Below, piece after piece: positions 1 to 11,261 of a stretch of DNA of 64,000 nucleotides. Under the pieces are notes generated by a model, which was not told the DNA's origin, did not search any database, and saw only the letters and a program-made list of their open reading frames with translations. The stretch comes from Limnoperna fortunei (taxonomy: Eukaryota; Mollusca; Bivalvia; Mytilida; Modiolidae). Made by a program: the position numbers and the translations under genes. The first letter of the stretch is position 1; each line of letters starts with the position of its first letter. Where the stretch lies: the NCBI GenBank assembly GCA_944474755.1, contig OX104113.1, positions 53,769,644-53,833,643 of the forward strand, written 5' to 3'.

Positions 1-37
1 AGTTTACAAAATTAAACTTTCAAAAGCATCAACTTAC

Positions 38-197
38 CTAATTGTAGGTAAGATAAGACTGGAATCTGGTCTCCTGGTGTAATTATCAAGGCAGCCTCAG
101 AGCCATTCGTCTTGGGTTTCAAAACTGTTACACTTACACATGAACATGCAGAAAAACACAGAAAAAGGAATAGTACAATAGATGTAATAATTTCCAT
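38..197 (-). CDS. Secreted alpha/beta hydrolase, copy A, first coding exon only (partial)
   Basis: First coding exon of a gene that reads leftward out of the window. ATG is at 197, and the exon ends at 38 before a GT donor at 36-37 (GTAAGT context). It is 160 bases long and stops after the first base of a Gly codon, exactly like exon 1 of copy B. The protein starts with a hydrophobic signal peptide (MEIITSIVLFLFLCFSACSC) and continues with VTVLKPK...SEAALIITPG, which matches HVEILRPK...DAALILVPD of copy B and TVEILKPK...DAALVIVPG of copy C. The catalytic part lies outside the window, so activity cannot be judged. It is the third member of a head-to-tail array. Confidence 0.75.
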
Positions 198-254
198 CTA
201 TCCTAACTGTGTATTTGTCATAGATAACTCAGACGTTCTTTAACGATCTCTTAT

Positions 255-260
255 CTTATA
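255..260 (-). promoter_or_regulatory. TATA-like box and GATA motif of copy A
   Basis: On the minus strand the sequence reads CATATAAGATAAGAG, with TATAAG at 255-260, 58 bases upstream of the copy A ATG. The overlapping AGATAAG is a good WGATAR site. Copies B and C have a TATA box at nearly the same distance. Functional assignment is inference. Confidence 0.4.
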
Positions 261-1146
261 TGTGACCATATACACAGGTGCCAGTTTTTCCATATATAGT
301 TTGTGAAATTGGATGAAAGCATTTACACAATTTTTAACACGAGAACAGGTCTATGTGAATAATATATGCACACCTGACAATTGAAGTCGATAAAATTAGT
401 TATTGATTATGATATCCGTGTTTAAAGCGGAATTTATTGCATTACATTTTATACAAAAATAAAATTATAATTATAAGAGTATACTTTCTTTTTCCGTACA
501 AAATGTATTTCATTGTCAATGTTTAATTATATTTAAAAATAATTTTACTTAAAATGCTTTGCTGATGCCTCTGTTGGTGTTTTTAAATTTAATTACGTAT
601 ATTAAACTAAATCCCAAAACAACATATTTTAGGAATTTGTTTGCAGCATTTACGGTTTATTTTATTTGCCGTCTGAATGCAGCTTTGAATATTGTTAAAT
701 TTTGAATAACTATAAGTGACATCACATCTTTGAGGTGAAAGTCCTAGTTTTATGACAGCTTGTATGGACCAAATATAAAATCTAAATACCAAAGGAACGT
801 CTATATTAAAACGACTGGCAGTAATCGAAGAAATTTATTAATACAGTATGGTATTTGAATAAGCGAACACATAACGTAAACAATGGATTCTAATATTAAG
901 CTAATTGTTCCCCGTGGATTATTCTGGTGATCCGGTTTTTTCTGCAAGTACGACCCCTTGGACCGTTATACAAGTATTCTATCAAGAATGCAGCATAAAA
1001 TATGGTTGTATTAAACATATCCTTTCGAACGACCTTAAAAAAATATAATGTGTACGAATATTTATGTTTTTTTTTATTTAAGCATTAGTTTCAAAACATT
1101 TATTCATACATAAAATATGCCTCGGTTAATATTTTAATATTAGTAA

Positions 1147-1152
1147 TTTATT
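1147..1152 (-). terminator. Candidate polyadenylation signal of copy B
   Basis: AATAAA on the minus strand, about 155 bases past the copy B stop codon. Such hexamers are frequent in AT-rich DNA, so this is only a candidate. Confidence 0.3.
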
Positions 1153-1306
1153 TCACCCTTGTTGGTTCTTGCTTTAAATAGATTTGATTGAAATCCAACG
1201 CAAAAACAGTAATAATCATAAGAATAATTAGAAATACTTTTAAAAAGCATGACAGTTATTTAGATTAATGTTAAAGTTTGTGTGTAATACAATGTTGATC
1301 GATTCT

Positions 1307-4301
1307 TCAATGCGGCCTTGTGTGTCGTCTAAGTGAATCTATGTAAATCCATTCCAGTGCACGATAAGGAGATAGCAATGTACAGTCGTTCTGTCCTGGA
1401 GTGATTATCGCCTTTATACTAGTATGTAATCTAGTCGCTCTTACGAATAGGCCTGTTGCATTATGGGTAAGATGGAGAGAAGACGCAACCCAGGTTAAAT
1501 CGGAAGATGTTACGATGTCGTCCTGAAAGCTTATTGGTTTTCCTCTTGTTCCGTACCTGTTTTTTGCCGCTTGAGATGATTTCGAGTATGCAAGGGTGAA
1601 AGCTTCCTAAAAAATAGATATAACCTTTAAAGTTTAGTATCATACGTATCAAAACTTCTGTCCCGTTTTCCTGATGTCTGTTCTCAAATTTCTAGCGTAA
1701 TGCTTGTTGGCTTGTATTGTAATGTGGTGTTATCACTTCAAACCAGAAAAGTGTTCACAAACGTGTAAGTACAGCCTCCATTACTCATATACAATTGACT
1801 GGAGGCATCTGCAGTTGTATAGATAACACTTGGATATTTTCAATAGCAGCATTTTCGAAAAAATAAAGTAATGTGAATTATGCATTTAATAACACGCATT
1901 TGAAGTTAACTATGATCAAGTTTATTAGTAATGTGGAAAAAATTTCTGTTTTAATGTTTTGAATGATGTAAAGATATATTACCGCTCTTCCATTACTTAC
2001 AACACAAAGAACATTAAGATACACTGTTTATGCGTCGGTAACGGTTCAGTGTTGTTTAGTCAAATGAATTGACATATTTAGCCTTTGTTGGATTGTTCAA
2101 AATCGGCCTCAAAAGGCGACAACAATGTGTATACTCGGCATTTTTTTTTAAATTTCATTTCTATAAAAGAAATGGCCTCCCTTTGGATTGACATCTCGTT
2201 TGCATAGTAATGCTGCCTTTTTTTAAAATGCTTTTAATCAAAAGTTCATTTGAATATCAAATCTTTGATACACATGAACAAAATATTATTGTGCTGTTTA
2301 TTATCTTCTAGAATCAATAAGCTTTATCGTTTCTTGGATGATGTATGGTCTCGTAAGGTGTTTCGATAACTGGAATATTTTCAGTTCTGCATGCCGAGTG
2401 TTCTAGACCGCTGGATATAATGCATGCGAATTAGTGCGACAGTGTCAGAAAGGTGTGAGTATGAATCCCGCTGAGGGCAAGCAAACATTTTACAGGACTA
2501 AAAATCTAATTCTAACAGTGTTGGGCTCAATTTGTAGAGAGAGAGAGAGAGATAAAAAAGCCAAACATGTCACGGTTGACTATGAAGTGCAGCTTATGTA
2601 TTAACCCTTTTCTTCACTTTCCTTTTTCCCCATGTCATTTTCTTACTCACTTTTACGATTTGGGTTCATATTTAATCAGTTCTCATTATTTATCACTCTT
2701 AACAGAACTCGATTTGTCGTCTGCACATCCCGGTAGCAATGTGCAATGTTTTGCTTACAGCCATAACGTGACATTATTATTTACCATTTGAATTTCAGGG
2801 TCTAGATTAGTGGTATTTTTTAAATAAAAAAAATCATTTCCAAATGGACCATTACCTTACTTCGATTGAAAGGCTCTAAAAGGGTATTTGTTTGCATAAA
2901 TTGTTAACTACATATACTTGTAAAAACAATATCTTTTTATCTTTTTCCGACTCTGGCTCAAAATGGCTAATGCTCTGAAGTGAATTATATACCACCCTTT
3001 TGTTTAAAAAGTTATTTAAATTTCAATAAAGATCTTATCTTGGTACAACAAAAAGTAAAGAGATCGAGAATAATTTGGTATTTATTGAATTCAGTTTAAA
3101 GGAATTATTTTGTTTGCTTGTTTACCAATGCACACATTTAATGTCAAGAATTAAAGTATAGAATCACCATACTTACTTAGTCAGCTCAGGCAAGCGAAAA
3201 GATTTGTTAAAACCTTGCTTCCACTTGTTTCTATCTAACTAAATCTTATGTCCTCATATGCCTGTTTTATTTTAAAAAGTTTCGACTTTTTCGTTTTAAA
3301 ATTATTAAAGGTAATAGCACGGAAATGCGAAAGTCGCACTATTTTCTCCAAAAAGCAAAAAAATGAGATCAATCGAAAAAGCAAAAAACGATAAACGTGG
3401 AAATATTTACACCTGGAAAAAAACTAACTATTCAGAGGTTGATGTGATAAGTTCACTTTAGTGTGGTAATTTTTTTTTTCGTGTTTCGAGTTTCAAGTTT
3501 TCGATGTTTTTTTTATTCCATTTCGTTTCTTTTTTACCTTTCGCTCTTAGCCTTTTTAATTTGATATTTTACATTGTCGCCTTTTTTTCAATTGTAGATA
3601 TGGCAGCAATAGTTATACAGCAAATTTTTACAGAAAAAATCATCAAATGCTATGTAAACCTGTCTGTAGTATAATTCTTGCAGGTCTTGTACCTTCCATA
3701 GTAATATACCTGATTTATATCTTTGCACGATGCTGATGTTCCGTAACGTTCAGACGGTAAAACCTTTTTTACCGCCTCTTGACTCATCATTTTTGACTTC
3801 AACTGTAATGGACTTGCTGGTGATAATTGGTCCCTTGGGTCCGGTAGATATATTGTTGTGTGACTTTTAATTACATAATTTGAGGACTGTTCCAGCACAT
3901 GACGACTTATTTGATCTGAATTTAAACGTTCCTGTTCCGTATTTACAAACTGAAAGTAACGTATAAATTTCTTGAAATACTATAATGACTAGTCTATACC
4001 ATTTTTACATTGAACAACCACCATTGGTATAAATAAAATATAGAAATTGCTTTAATATTGTATGCTTACAAATCGCCTATATCCATGAATATAATTTTTA
4101 TTTAGTTTAAACAAACGTAAATTTAAAGTAAAATTTACCTGAACTGATGATGTATTTTGTAAGCTCACAACTAGTTGTTGGGCAGTGTTTGTCCATTTTG
4201 ATACATGTTCCATGTTCTGGTCGAGAGCTTTAATGTTCGACAGAGGCTGAAAATATAAGTATTTAAATTTCAGTTCATTTATTTTGAAAACATAAAGCAA
4301 A

Positions 4302-4381
<80 letters not shown>

Positions 4382-6991
4382 ACAATTTGTAGATAATACG
4401 TCAAATAATATGCATATTGTTCTCTGATAACAGCACACTTTCAGAAATACAGTAGATCAAAATAAAAACAAAATTATAGAGCAAACGATCCGACATAATC
4501 AGTAATAAGAAAAATAGCAAAGAAACAACAACCAAAAGTCAAGGAACAGTTACAAAGCTGGATATAAACAAATATAAACAGCGCAAAACAAAAAATAAAA
4601 ACACGAAAACAGAAAGAGAATAACGCGAACCCGATAAAAGCCATGGGTGCACTAGCGTGCTTCGGAAGAGTAAGCAGTGCATGCATCTAATTAAACAACC
4701 GTCTAATTACTCAATGTCATGTCTAGCGAAAATATCTGATGTAGTTGAGATATAACATCAACCTAGGTACAACAAACCCTTGTTTTAGTAATTTAGTAGT
4801 CAACAGAAGTTATCGGTCTAGAAAATCGGAATACCAATCGCAGGATCTAGAATAACGTATAAGTTGTAAAATGTACACACCATACGCTGGAGCTGCTCGA
4901 ATGTTGATCTCGATGAACGGAAAGATGACAATTTGAAGTTATCACGTTTGTCGTAGAGTCTAGTTTTCCCGAGTATATTTCTAGAAGTAGATCTAAGTCA
5001 GAGACTGACTTTAGTGTATATTTGGCGTCTTTCAATTCGAGCTAGCTAGGGTCAATTGAATGCAAATAGTCGCCAAATTTAGCATTGATAAGAGACAAAA
5101 CATCAACAATATAGCGGAATGTGACATTAAAAGTCTAGGCCAGTGTCTTTTCTTTCTTCTTCGGCAGGCCTTCTAAGAACTCAGCCTCATACGAGTACAA
5201 AGGCAGGTCGGCGAGGAGAGGACCACAATTAGCACCCATTGGAAAACCATGTCCTCTAAACATTACGAGTTTGTTGTCAATCAGAAAATCTAACATATGA
5301 CAGAGTTGGTCTTTAGTATATTTAGTACTGATTTATCGTCATATAAGGTGCTAATTTCAAACAGCCGACATAATATTATTTAATTAACTGCGGCCTTTCG
5401 AACAGAAGCCAAAATAGCATAAATATTTAAATGGGAAAATTTATTACTCCTTTAATTTATAGAGAACAGAAAAGTTGAAGTAGTTAAAATTATACTTATT
5501 ATAGTGAAAATTGACTCGGCTGTATGAAATTTCACCAAATATGAGCAACTTGACTTAATTAAATTTTACAGAATGTTTTATAGTACCTTCATTAAATCTG
5601 CTGTTGTAGAATAACCCTGATCAAGGACAGACCTGGCCACTGTTAGATTGAACTTGACTGTATTCATAAAAGCATCTGTGTACTTGGCTATAGCCAGGTA
5701 AGCATCAGACTGTGAAACATCAGGAACAAGGTCAAGCATTTCCATATTTGGTGACATATGACCTCCGGCAAATTGCCCATGATTGACACCTTCCAAAATA
5801 ACAACTGGTGTCATATATTTCTGATTTGCATTTTCTTGTTGTTCCGTTTGAAGCTCTCTGCAGATAAATAAATTCATTGATCAAGGATTGCGTAATATAC
5901 AACATTCTAACATAACAAGAACTTAGGCGTATCTATCTGAAAATTGATGTGGAGTTAAATAATTACATAACAGTTTTTTACGACTTAATCCAGCATTCTG
6001 AAACCATTGTATGAAAAGAGCAAAATGTTATAATTTGCGGCTGACCTTACTTGCAAAGATACATTCTGATCTTTACGATCAAATATCAATTTTTTTAAGT
6101 GGAAATTCACGTTTATAATTTTCAGTGTAATGTGCATCCAATAATAGTTTTCAACTGTGAATGATTACTGATTAATACACTTACTCGAATATGTCTACGG
6201 CTCTAGTAACCCTTGTAAGACCATCTAAATCACCAATAAGTGTCAAAACCGGAACAGGGTATTTTATTGTGTAACCTCTTTGGAGATGTGTAGAGTATAA
6301 CAAGACACCGTCTAGATACTTGTTCGGAAATTGACCAAAATAGGCGACCACCTCACCTACCAAAATATCACAATACAACTTTAGGGCATTGTAAAAAAAG
6401 CCTAACTGAAAAATGCACGAAATAAATTACGCATTAGTGCATTTCTAGAACAGAATACAATTGTATAATGAGATAATGGTACATTGTAGAATGTTTGAAG
6501 TAAGAAAAAAGTATTTTTTATTTGTATGTTTTTGCTTATGACACTCCAAGTTCATTAAAAATTGCATTAAATATCTGTTAACAATGACATACTTTACTGC
6601 TAAATACGCAAACCCAATTATATACATATATAATTCTCCAAATTAAGCCCAACACTGTTTGAATAAGATTTTTAACACTGTCAAATTTTTGCTTTCCCTC
6701 AGCGGGATTCGAACTCACACCGTTGTGACACTGTGGCACCAATTCGCCTGCACTATGACGATTCACACGCTAGTACACATGTACTATGTCCATGTCTACG
6801 ATTCACCCGGTTAATGAAGCTATATTTTTATATAGCGGATTTGGCCGAGGGGTCTAGACCGCTGGACATAGTGCAGGCGAATTGGTGCCACAGTGTCACA
6901 ACGGTGTGAGTTCGAATCCCGCTGAGGGAAAGCAAAAACTTGACAGTGTTAAAAATCTAATTCAAAAAGTGTTGGGCTTAATTAGTAGACG

Positions 6992-7022
<31 letters not shown>

Positions 7023-7960
7023 ATGTCGGACCAGGTAAAGCAGAAAACAAATGACCCATATACAGGATAAAACATTTACTATGTTAACAATATGTATACA
7101 TGAAGAATATGCATTGATGATTGTACATGATCTGAACACTGCACTTGGTACGCATAGGTATATTATGTAAATCACAGAAATATCAATAATAATCGTTTTG
7201 ATTTTAACTTAAAACACCAAAACCACAGAAAGATCACTATTGAGGTTTTTTGTTAACTTTGATTTTAATTACATTATTCAAATGTAAAAATTGAGTCAAC
7301 TGTCGCACATTTAAATACACAATACATATTAATATAGGTTTTAGAACAATACCTCCAAAACCGTGACCAGCTACGAAAACATGATGTGTCTTAGAGTTAA
7401 AGCCTGTTAACTCTAGAGCTATCAATGCTTCATCAAAACCAACACGCACTTCTTTTATGTTTGGTTCACGGTTGTTGAATTCTTCCATTATGGCAACCCA
7501 TAATCTGAGACTACTTGTATTCTGTATCGCTTGACCTTGAAGACAAAAATATATACAAACAAAGTTTAACAATGTATGATACGTGTTGTCGCAAAACAAT
7601 CCAAAAAAAACCATAACGGTATCCCTCTTATCTGTTTATACGATTACAATAATCGAACTGGTAAAATTATGTCGACTCTTGTGGAAGATTTTAACTATTT
7701 AAAAAGTCAAAAAGTTATATTTATATAAAATACATAAGTTTTATTCATTTTAATGAAAATGGTGATTACAATACCTCAACTCTAAAATTATGAAAATTAC
7801 CTAAAGATATATAATCAAATCCATCTATGTCCACATCAGGAACCAAAATTAAGGCCGCATCCGATCCAGTTTTCTCCTTTGGTCTCAAAATTTCTACATG
7901 CAATCCATTGCACAACTGTAAAGACAAAAGGAGAATGGCTACCTCACTAAACGTCGTCAT
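1307..7960 (-). CDS. Secreted alpha/beta-hydrolase-like protein, copy B; nucleophile Ser replaced by Gly
   Basis: Seven exons, all with GT-AG borders: 7801-7960, 7353-7535, 6185-6356, 5587-5857, 4139-4246, 3710-3949, 1307-1606. They sum to 1434 bases (477 aa plus TGA) with phases 1,1,2,0,0,0. Residues 1-19 are a signal peptide. The hydrolase fold spans about residues 22-235. The nucleophile elbow at 110-115 reads GHGFGG, so the catalytic Ser (expected at 112) is Gly; the acid motif GDLDGL (156-161) and the His motif EGVNHGQF (His198) remain. Residues about 270-477 form a C-terminal region shared with copy C that I cannot name. No frameshift or stop is seen, which argues for a maintained pseudoenzyme rather than a decayed copy; a sequencing or allelic error at one codon cannot be excluded. 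The substrate is unknown. Introns hold SINEs, a (TTA)n tract and a retroelement remnant. Confidence 0.87.
2393..2540 (+). repeat. tRNA-headed SINE (family 2), diverged copy in intron 6 of copy B
   Basis: Starts with a tRNA-like head (GCCGAGTGTTCTAGACCG) and has a B-box-like GTGAGTATGAATCCCGC, then the tail seen in the two copies at 6.6-7.0 kb (CTAATTCTAACAGTGTTGGG). It ends in a short (GA)n run at 2537-2552. It is more diverged than the other two copies. Confidence 0.6.
4303..4381. repeat. (TTA)n microsatellite
   Basis: About 26 uninterrupted TTA triplets in intron 4 of hydrolase copy B. The tract ends 57 bases upstream of the exon 5 acceptor, inside the region where branch point and pyrimidine tract act, so length changes could affect splicing. 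It translates as a long isoleucine run, which is not a gene. Confidence 0.95.
4440..5330 (-). pseudogene. Decayed reverse-transcriptase fragment of a retroelement
   Basis: The minus strand reads FPMGANCGPLLADLPLYSYE, then after a stop TFNVTFRYIVDVLSLINAKF and LKSVSDLDLLLEIYSGKLDS. This is the catalytic palm of a reverse transcriptase; the usual Y-x-D-D core is altered to YIVD and there are in-frame stops. The 3' part (4440-4690) is AT-rich and matches the 3' part of the relative at 52.86-53.56 kb. A Penelope-like or other non-LTR origin is possible; I cannot fix the clade. It lies in intron 4 of hydrolase copy B on the same strand and is not expected to work. Confidence 0.65.
6640..6757 (-). 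repeat. tRNA-headed SINE (family 2), minus-strand copy, head truncated
   Basis: On the minus strand it has the B-box GTTCGAATCCCGC followed by GAGGGAAAGCAAAAATTTGA and the GTGTTGGGCTTAATT end, then a TA-rich tail. It is nearly identical to the plus-strand copy at 6835-6985 and faces it head to head, making an inverted repeat inside intron 2 of hydrolase copy B. Confidence 0.75.
6835..6985 (+). repeat. tRNA-headed SINE (family 2), full head
   Basis: The head GCGGATTTGGCCGAGGGGTC and the B-box GTTCGAATCCCGC give an RNA polymerase III promoter of tRNA type. An unrelated tail ends in GTGTTGGGCTTAATT and is followed by a (TA)n run to 7016. It is not a functional tRNA: no acceptor stem closes after the T-arm. 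Confidence 0.75.
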
Positions 7961-8017
7961 TGTTTGTGTCTCCGCTTTCAGTTGTGCCTTTTTATCTATA
8001 AATGAGGGTTCAAATTG

Positions 8018-8024
8018 TTTTATA
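8018..8024 (-). promoter_or_regulatory. TATA box of hydrolase copy B
   Basis: The minus strand reads ACGTATAAAAC, with TATAAAA at 8018-8024, 58 bases upstream of the ATG. An AGATAA GATA-type motif lies between the box and the ATG. The extended ACGTATAAAA is shared with copy C. Confidence 0.5.
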
Positions 8025-9788
8025 CGTGATTTCTGTTTTGTTTTACAGCCACTGGGGATTATTAAAAAAATTCAGTTTTAACTACTTAAATAAACAAAAC
8101 AATCCTACAAAAATAATTTTATCAATACACTGAGCTTGTTTCACGAACTGGTATTTGTCAGCCCCACAGAGACCCTCGTTTATCAATTTCGAATTGATTG
8201 GACAGATTTGCACGATAAACCCTTATAGATATTCCTTATTTAATTCACACCTTTATCAGACATCAACGGTCAAGTGTCCCAAGGTACTGTAGTATGTTAT
8301 CTGATTACACATAAAGACTATATTGTGAAGCCAGTACTATGGTGCTGCAAACTAAAAACCTCTAGTCATGATAGTGTTAGTAACTATGTTTTTGTGGGAG
8401 AAAAACGAATTGTTTTCATTATTGTGTGATAAAAATTCAAACGGTTTTAGATACACAAAGATTATACATGCATGCAAATAAATTAAGCGTTATTGTGTCT
8501 TACTTGATGTGTACTTATTCATGACTTTTTGACACTTTTTATTGAGGTTCAGCACTGGAGCACATCTTGCAGGATTTGACGCCTAAATGATTAGAAGAAA
8601 AGGACTAACTAATCATACGCTCGTCCGCCCATGCCCAAATAAATCTTTAGATAATAAAGAACGTATAAGTCACACTACAAACACGTTAACATGTTGTAAC
8701 GAACGTATAAACAGCACACAGTCAATTATTTATGTCACAATTCATCACGTTTAAAACAGTTCGACAAAGTATACCAGCGTCACTTCGCTCGGGGTTCGAT
8801 TTTAATAATGTTACACATGATTTAATGATGCATTTCAGCCATGTAACCTAGTAAAAGGCTAATTGTATTAGCTTGAGTTAATTATGCAAAAAGCGACGAC
8901 GAAGTAGTAAGTACAGTACATTATGTTTCTGTTATTTTTAATTCGTCCGTCCACACGAAAGTAAATATTTTCATATTGTAAAATAAATTGCTTTGTACAT
9001 ATTAAAAAACTTTAGAAATGTCATTTCTTCAGTTCACAGATAAGATATGCCATGACGTTTATTCAGTTTGATAGTCTGCTGTCTTGTAGAGGAAACTGTT
9101 GCTGACCCAATCGAAAAGCTACTCTAATTCAAGGATGTAGTGCTGGAAGTTTTGACAATCTTTCCTCTCAATCCTTATTTTGCTTTGTTGTTAATCCATT
9201 CAACAGATTGTAAAAATTCTTCTTTAGCTATGTCTTTACTTTATGACTTCCAGGATGCAAGGACTGTAACCCTTTATATTAAAAACGCCTAGGAATGACG
9301 TTCAACCAATTGAAAACTTTCACGGAATCCGAAGGTAGCATCTGTACCAAACTGGATTCGTAGTTAGCTTTTCTGACCATCAGCGCCAAAAACATCCAAT
9401 AAGAACCAAATACCAACATAGGACATAAATTTTAGTATCGTGGAAACTTAAATACAAAATGTAAAGTGTGAAGAGTATAAACAGTTCAAATATATTAAAT
9501 ATTTCAAACATTAAATTCCAAATTTCTACAATTTTTGTTGAAAAAACTTAACATCAACAGTTCATAAGAAAGTGTCAACATTGGTTAAATAGTTTATGTT
9601 GACTGCATGTTTTTTAAACTACCCCCAAAAGTAATATCTAGTAGACAGTTATTCCAAAAGCGTCGAACAATACTCGATTTTAGACAAATTTCAGACTGCC
9701 TTTGATGTCATAGTAATTGAAAATATTCTTTTACCGACGAAAAATTCTATTTTTTAGGGTGCCATGGACGTTTATGTAGCCGGTACAC

Positions 9789-10262
9789 CATCCTCACAAC
9801 TGAGGGTTTCTATGTCCATATGTGTCCACGAAACCCTGACAAACTTAGATAGGAAACTGCAAAGCTAGAAGAGTTTCATATGAAGTCAAATCTTCCAAAT
9901 ATCAACCAATGAAATTGATTGAAAGAAGCAAGTGTTTGGCAGTAGTCGTTCTTACGCATTCTCGAGTGGGAATAAAACGTAACGCAACTAATAAATAAAG
10001 CGGTAATAACAAACTATTTACACTAATGTACAAAATACACTGATTTTCACATGGTCTATGCAACACATACGTTTGGTTTATTTACAATCGACATCGGGAT
10101 ATGTCCTAACCAAGTTGTGAATGAAATCGAGCTTTTGATTGGTTACATGCATGCATGATGTAGCCGATCAAATGAGTGACTTCTAGTCCGGGAATTTCCT
10201 GGCTAAGCTTGTCAGGGTTTCGTGGACACATGAGGACACAGAAACCCTGACTTGTGAGGATG
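9789..10262. mobile_element. MULE-like MITE, copy 1 (474 bp)
   Basis: Begins CATCCTCACAACTGAGGG and ends TTGTGAGGATG; the arms (about 60-70 bases, including CAGGGTTTC and its complement) are inverted. Flanking repeats are CCGGTACAC at 9780-9788 and CCGGTACAT at 10263-10271, eight of nine bases alike. There is no coding capacity. The 9-bp target duplication and long inverted ends fit the Mutator-like superfamily. Confidence 0.8.
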
Positions 10263-10690
10263 CCGGTACATGAATCGAAATGTTTTCATTGTGAGTTCAT
10301 AACAATGTTGTTTCTTCGAATTTCAACAAATTATAATTAACTTCGCTAGCATTCTAACACACAGCTCTAAAACATAAATGAAGGGTATAACCTTCTTTTT
10401 GTAATCATAGGCATCTAAAATGTATTTTTATTCCGATAATTTTTTTCTATTTATATTTAACTAGTTTTCGCGCCATTATATCGCACGAGTATATTTCTTT
10501 TGCGGTTTAAAGGGTTTGGATATTATGATTATTGTATACAGTTTAGTCAGTAAAGGTTATCTTACAGTAGCTCTCAGTGTATAAAATTTGTTGATTACTT
10601 CTTGTTTAGTTAAGATATAATTAACCATTTATGTTGCATTATTTTATCCCAGCGACAACGAGGGATAAAATAATGGCGTCTGTGAATTAT

Positions 10691-11006
10691 TTCTATTCTA
10701 ATAAGACAATTTCGGTACATTTAGGATATTTACGTACCTGTCGCCAACACCATTTGCGCCTTGCATAAACTGGCTGCTGCGTCAGCCTTACACACTATAC
10801 ATGCATTGCATGGATAATTGTAGCGCGTGTCGCTATTATTAAGATTAATACGTAATACGCAATAACTTTCCAGAATGAGTTACAGTTCTGTAATTAAATC
10901 AGCCCTTAAAGACACACCCCCTCGTCGCGTTTTATCTCATAGATAAATCGTGTTTTACCACGGCTGTGGTCTCAAAACATTTGTAGTACGTCATATTAGA
11001 ATAGAT
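10691..11006. mobile_element. Possible short inverted-repeat element
   Basis: TTCTATTCTAATAAGAC at the left and the complement of TATCTATTCTAATATGAC at the right form imperfect terminal inverted repeats of about 16 bases, 316 bp apart. The interior is more GC-rich than its surroundings. No clear target duplication is seen, so the call is weak. Confidence 0.35.
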
Positions 11007-11200
11007 ATTTGGGTTGACAATTTTGACTAGATGATGATATTTCTCTTTGAAAAATGTTTATTATTATAACATTGTTAACATTTTCCAACTAAGAAGGTGG
11101 CGTTTTTACTTTTATTTGTCCTTAACTTCAGAGTCTGAGACAAACGCATGTTTAAGTAACGAAACCACTGCTGCTAATGTATCAAAAAGCATGAGTAGTG

Positions 11201-11206
11201 TTTATT
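11201..11206 (-). terminator. Candidate polyadenylation signal of copy C
   Basis: AATAAA on the minus strand, 56 bases past the copy C stop codon. Position is plausible; no transcript evidence is available. Confidence 0.4.
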
Positions 11207-11261
11207 TAATGAGGACGCTAACGTAGTCTAGGTCAAGAGATGCAAAGGAAAACGAATAAAT

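Larger units (their letters stand above)
198..1306. other. Intergenic spacer between hydrolase copies A and B
   Basis: This holds the promoter of copy A (about 198-320) and the 3' untranslated region of copy B at its right end. I see no exon, RNA gene or clear repeat in the AT-rich remainder. Confidence 0.5.
8030..11200. other. Intergenic spacer between hydrolase copies B and C
   Basis: About 3.2 kb without a supported gene. It holds a MULE-like MITE (9789-10262), a short hairpin around 10638-10676 (TTATTTTATCCC and its complement) and a possible 316-bp inverted-repeat element (10691-11006). I see nothing in 8030-9780. Confidence 0.5.

Noticed and set aside
4052..4438. Open frame with a long isoleucine run
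   Set aside because: The run is the (TTA)n microsatellite; only the 36-codon exon 5 inside this frame is real.
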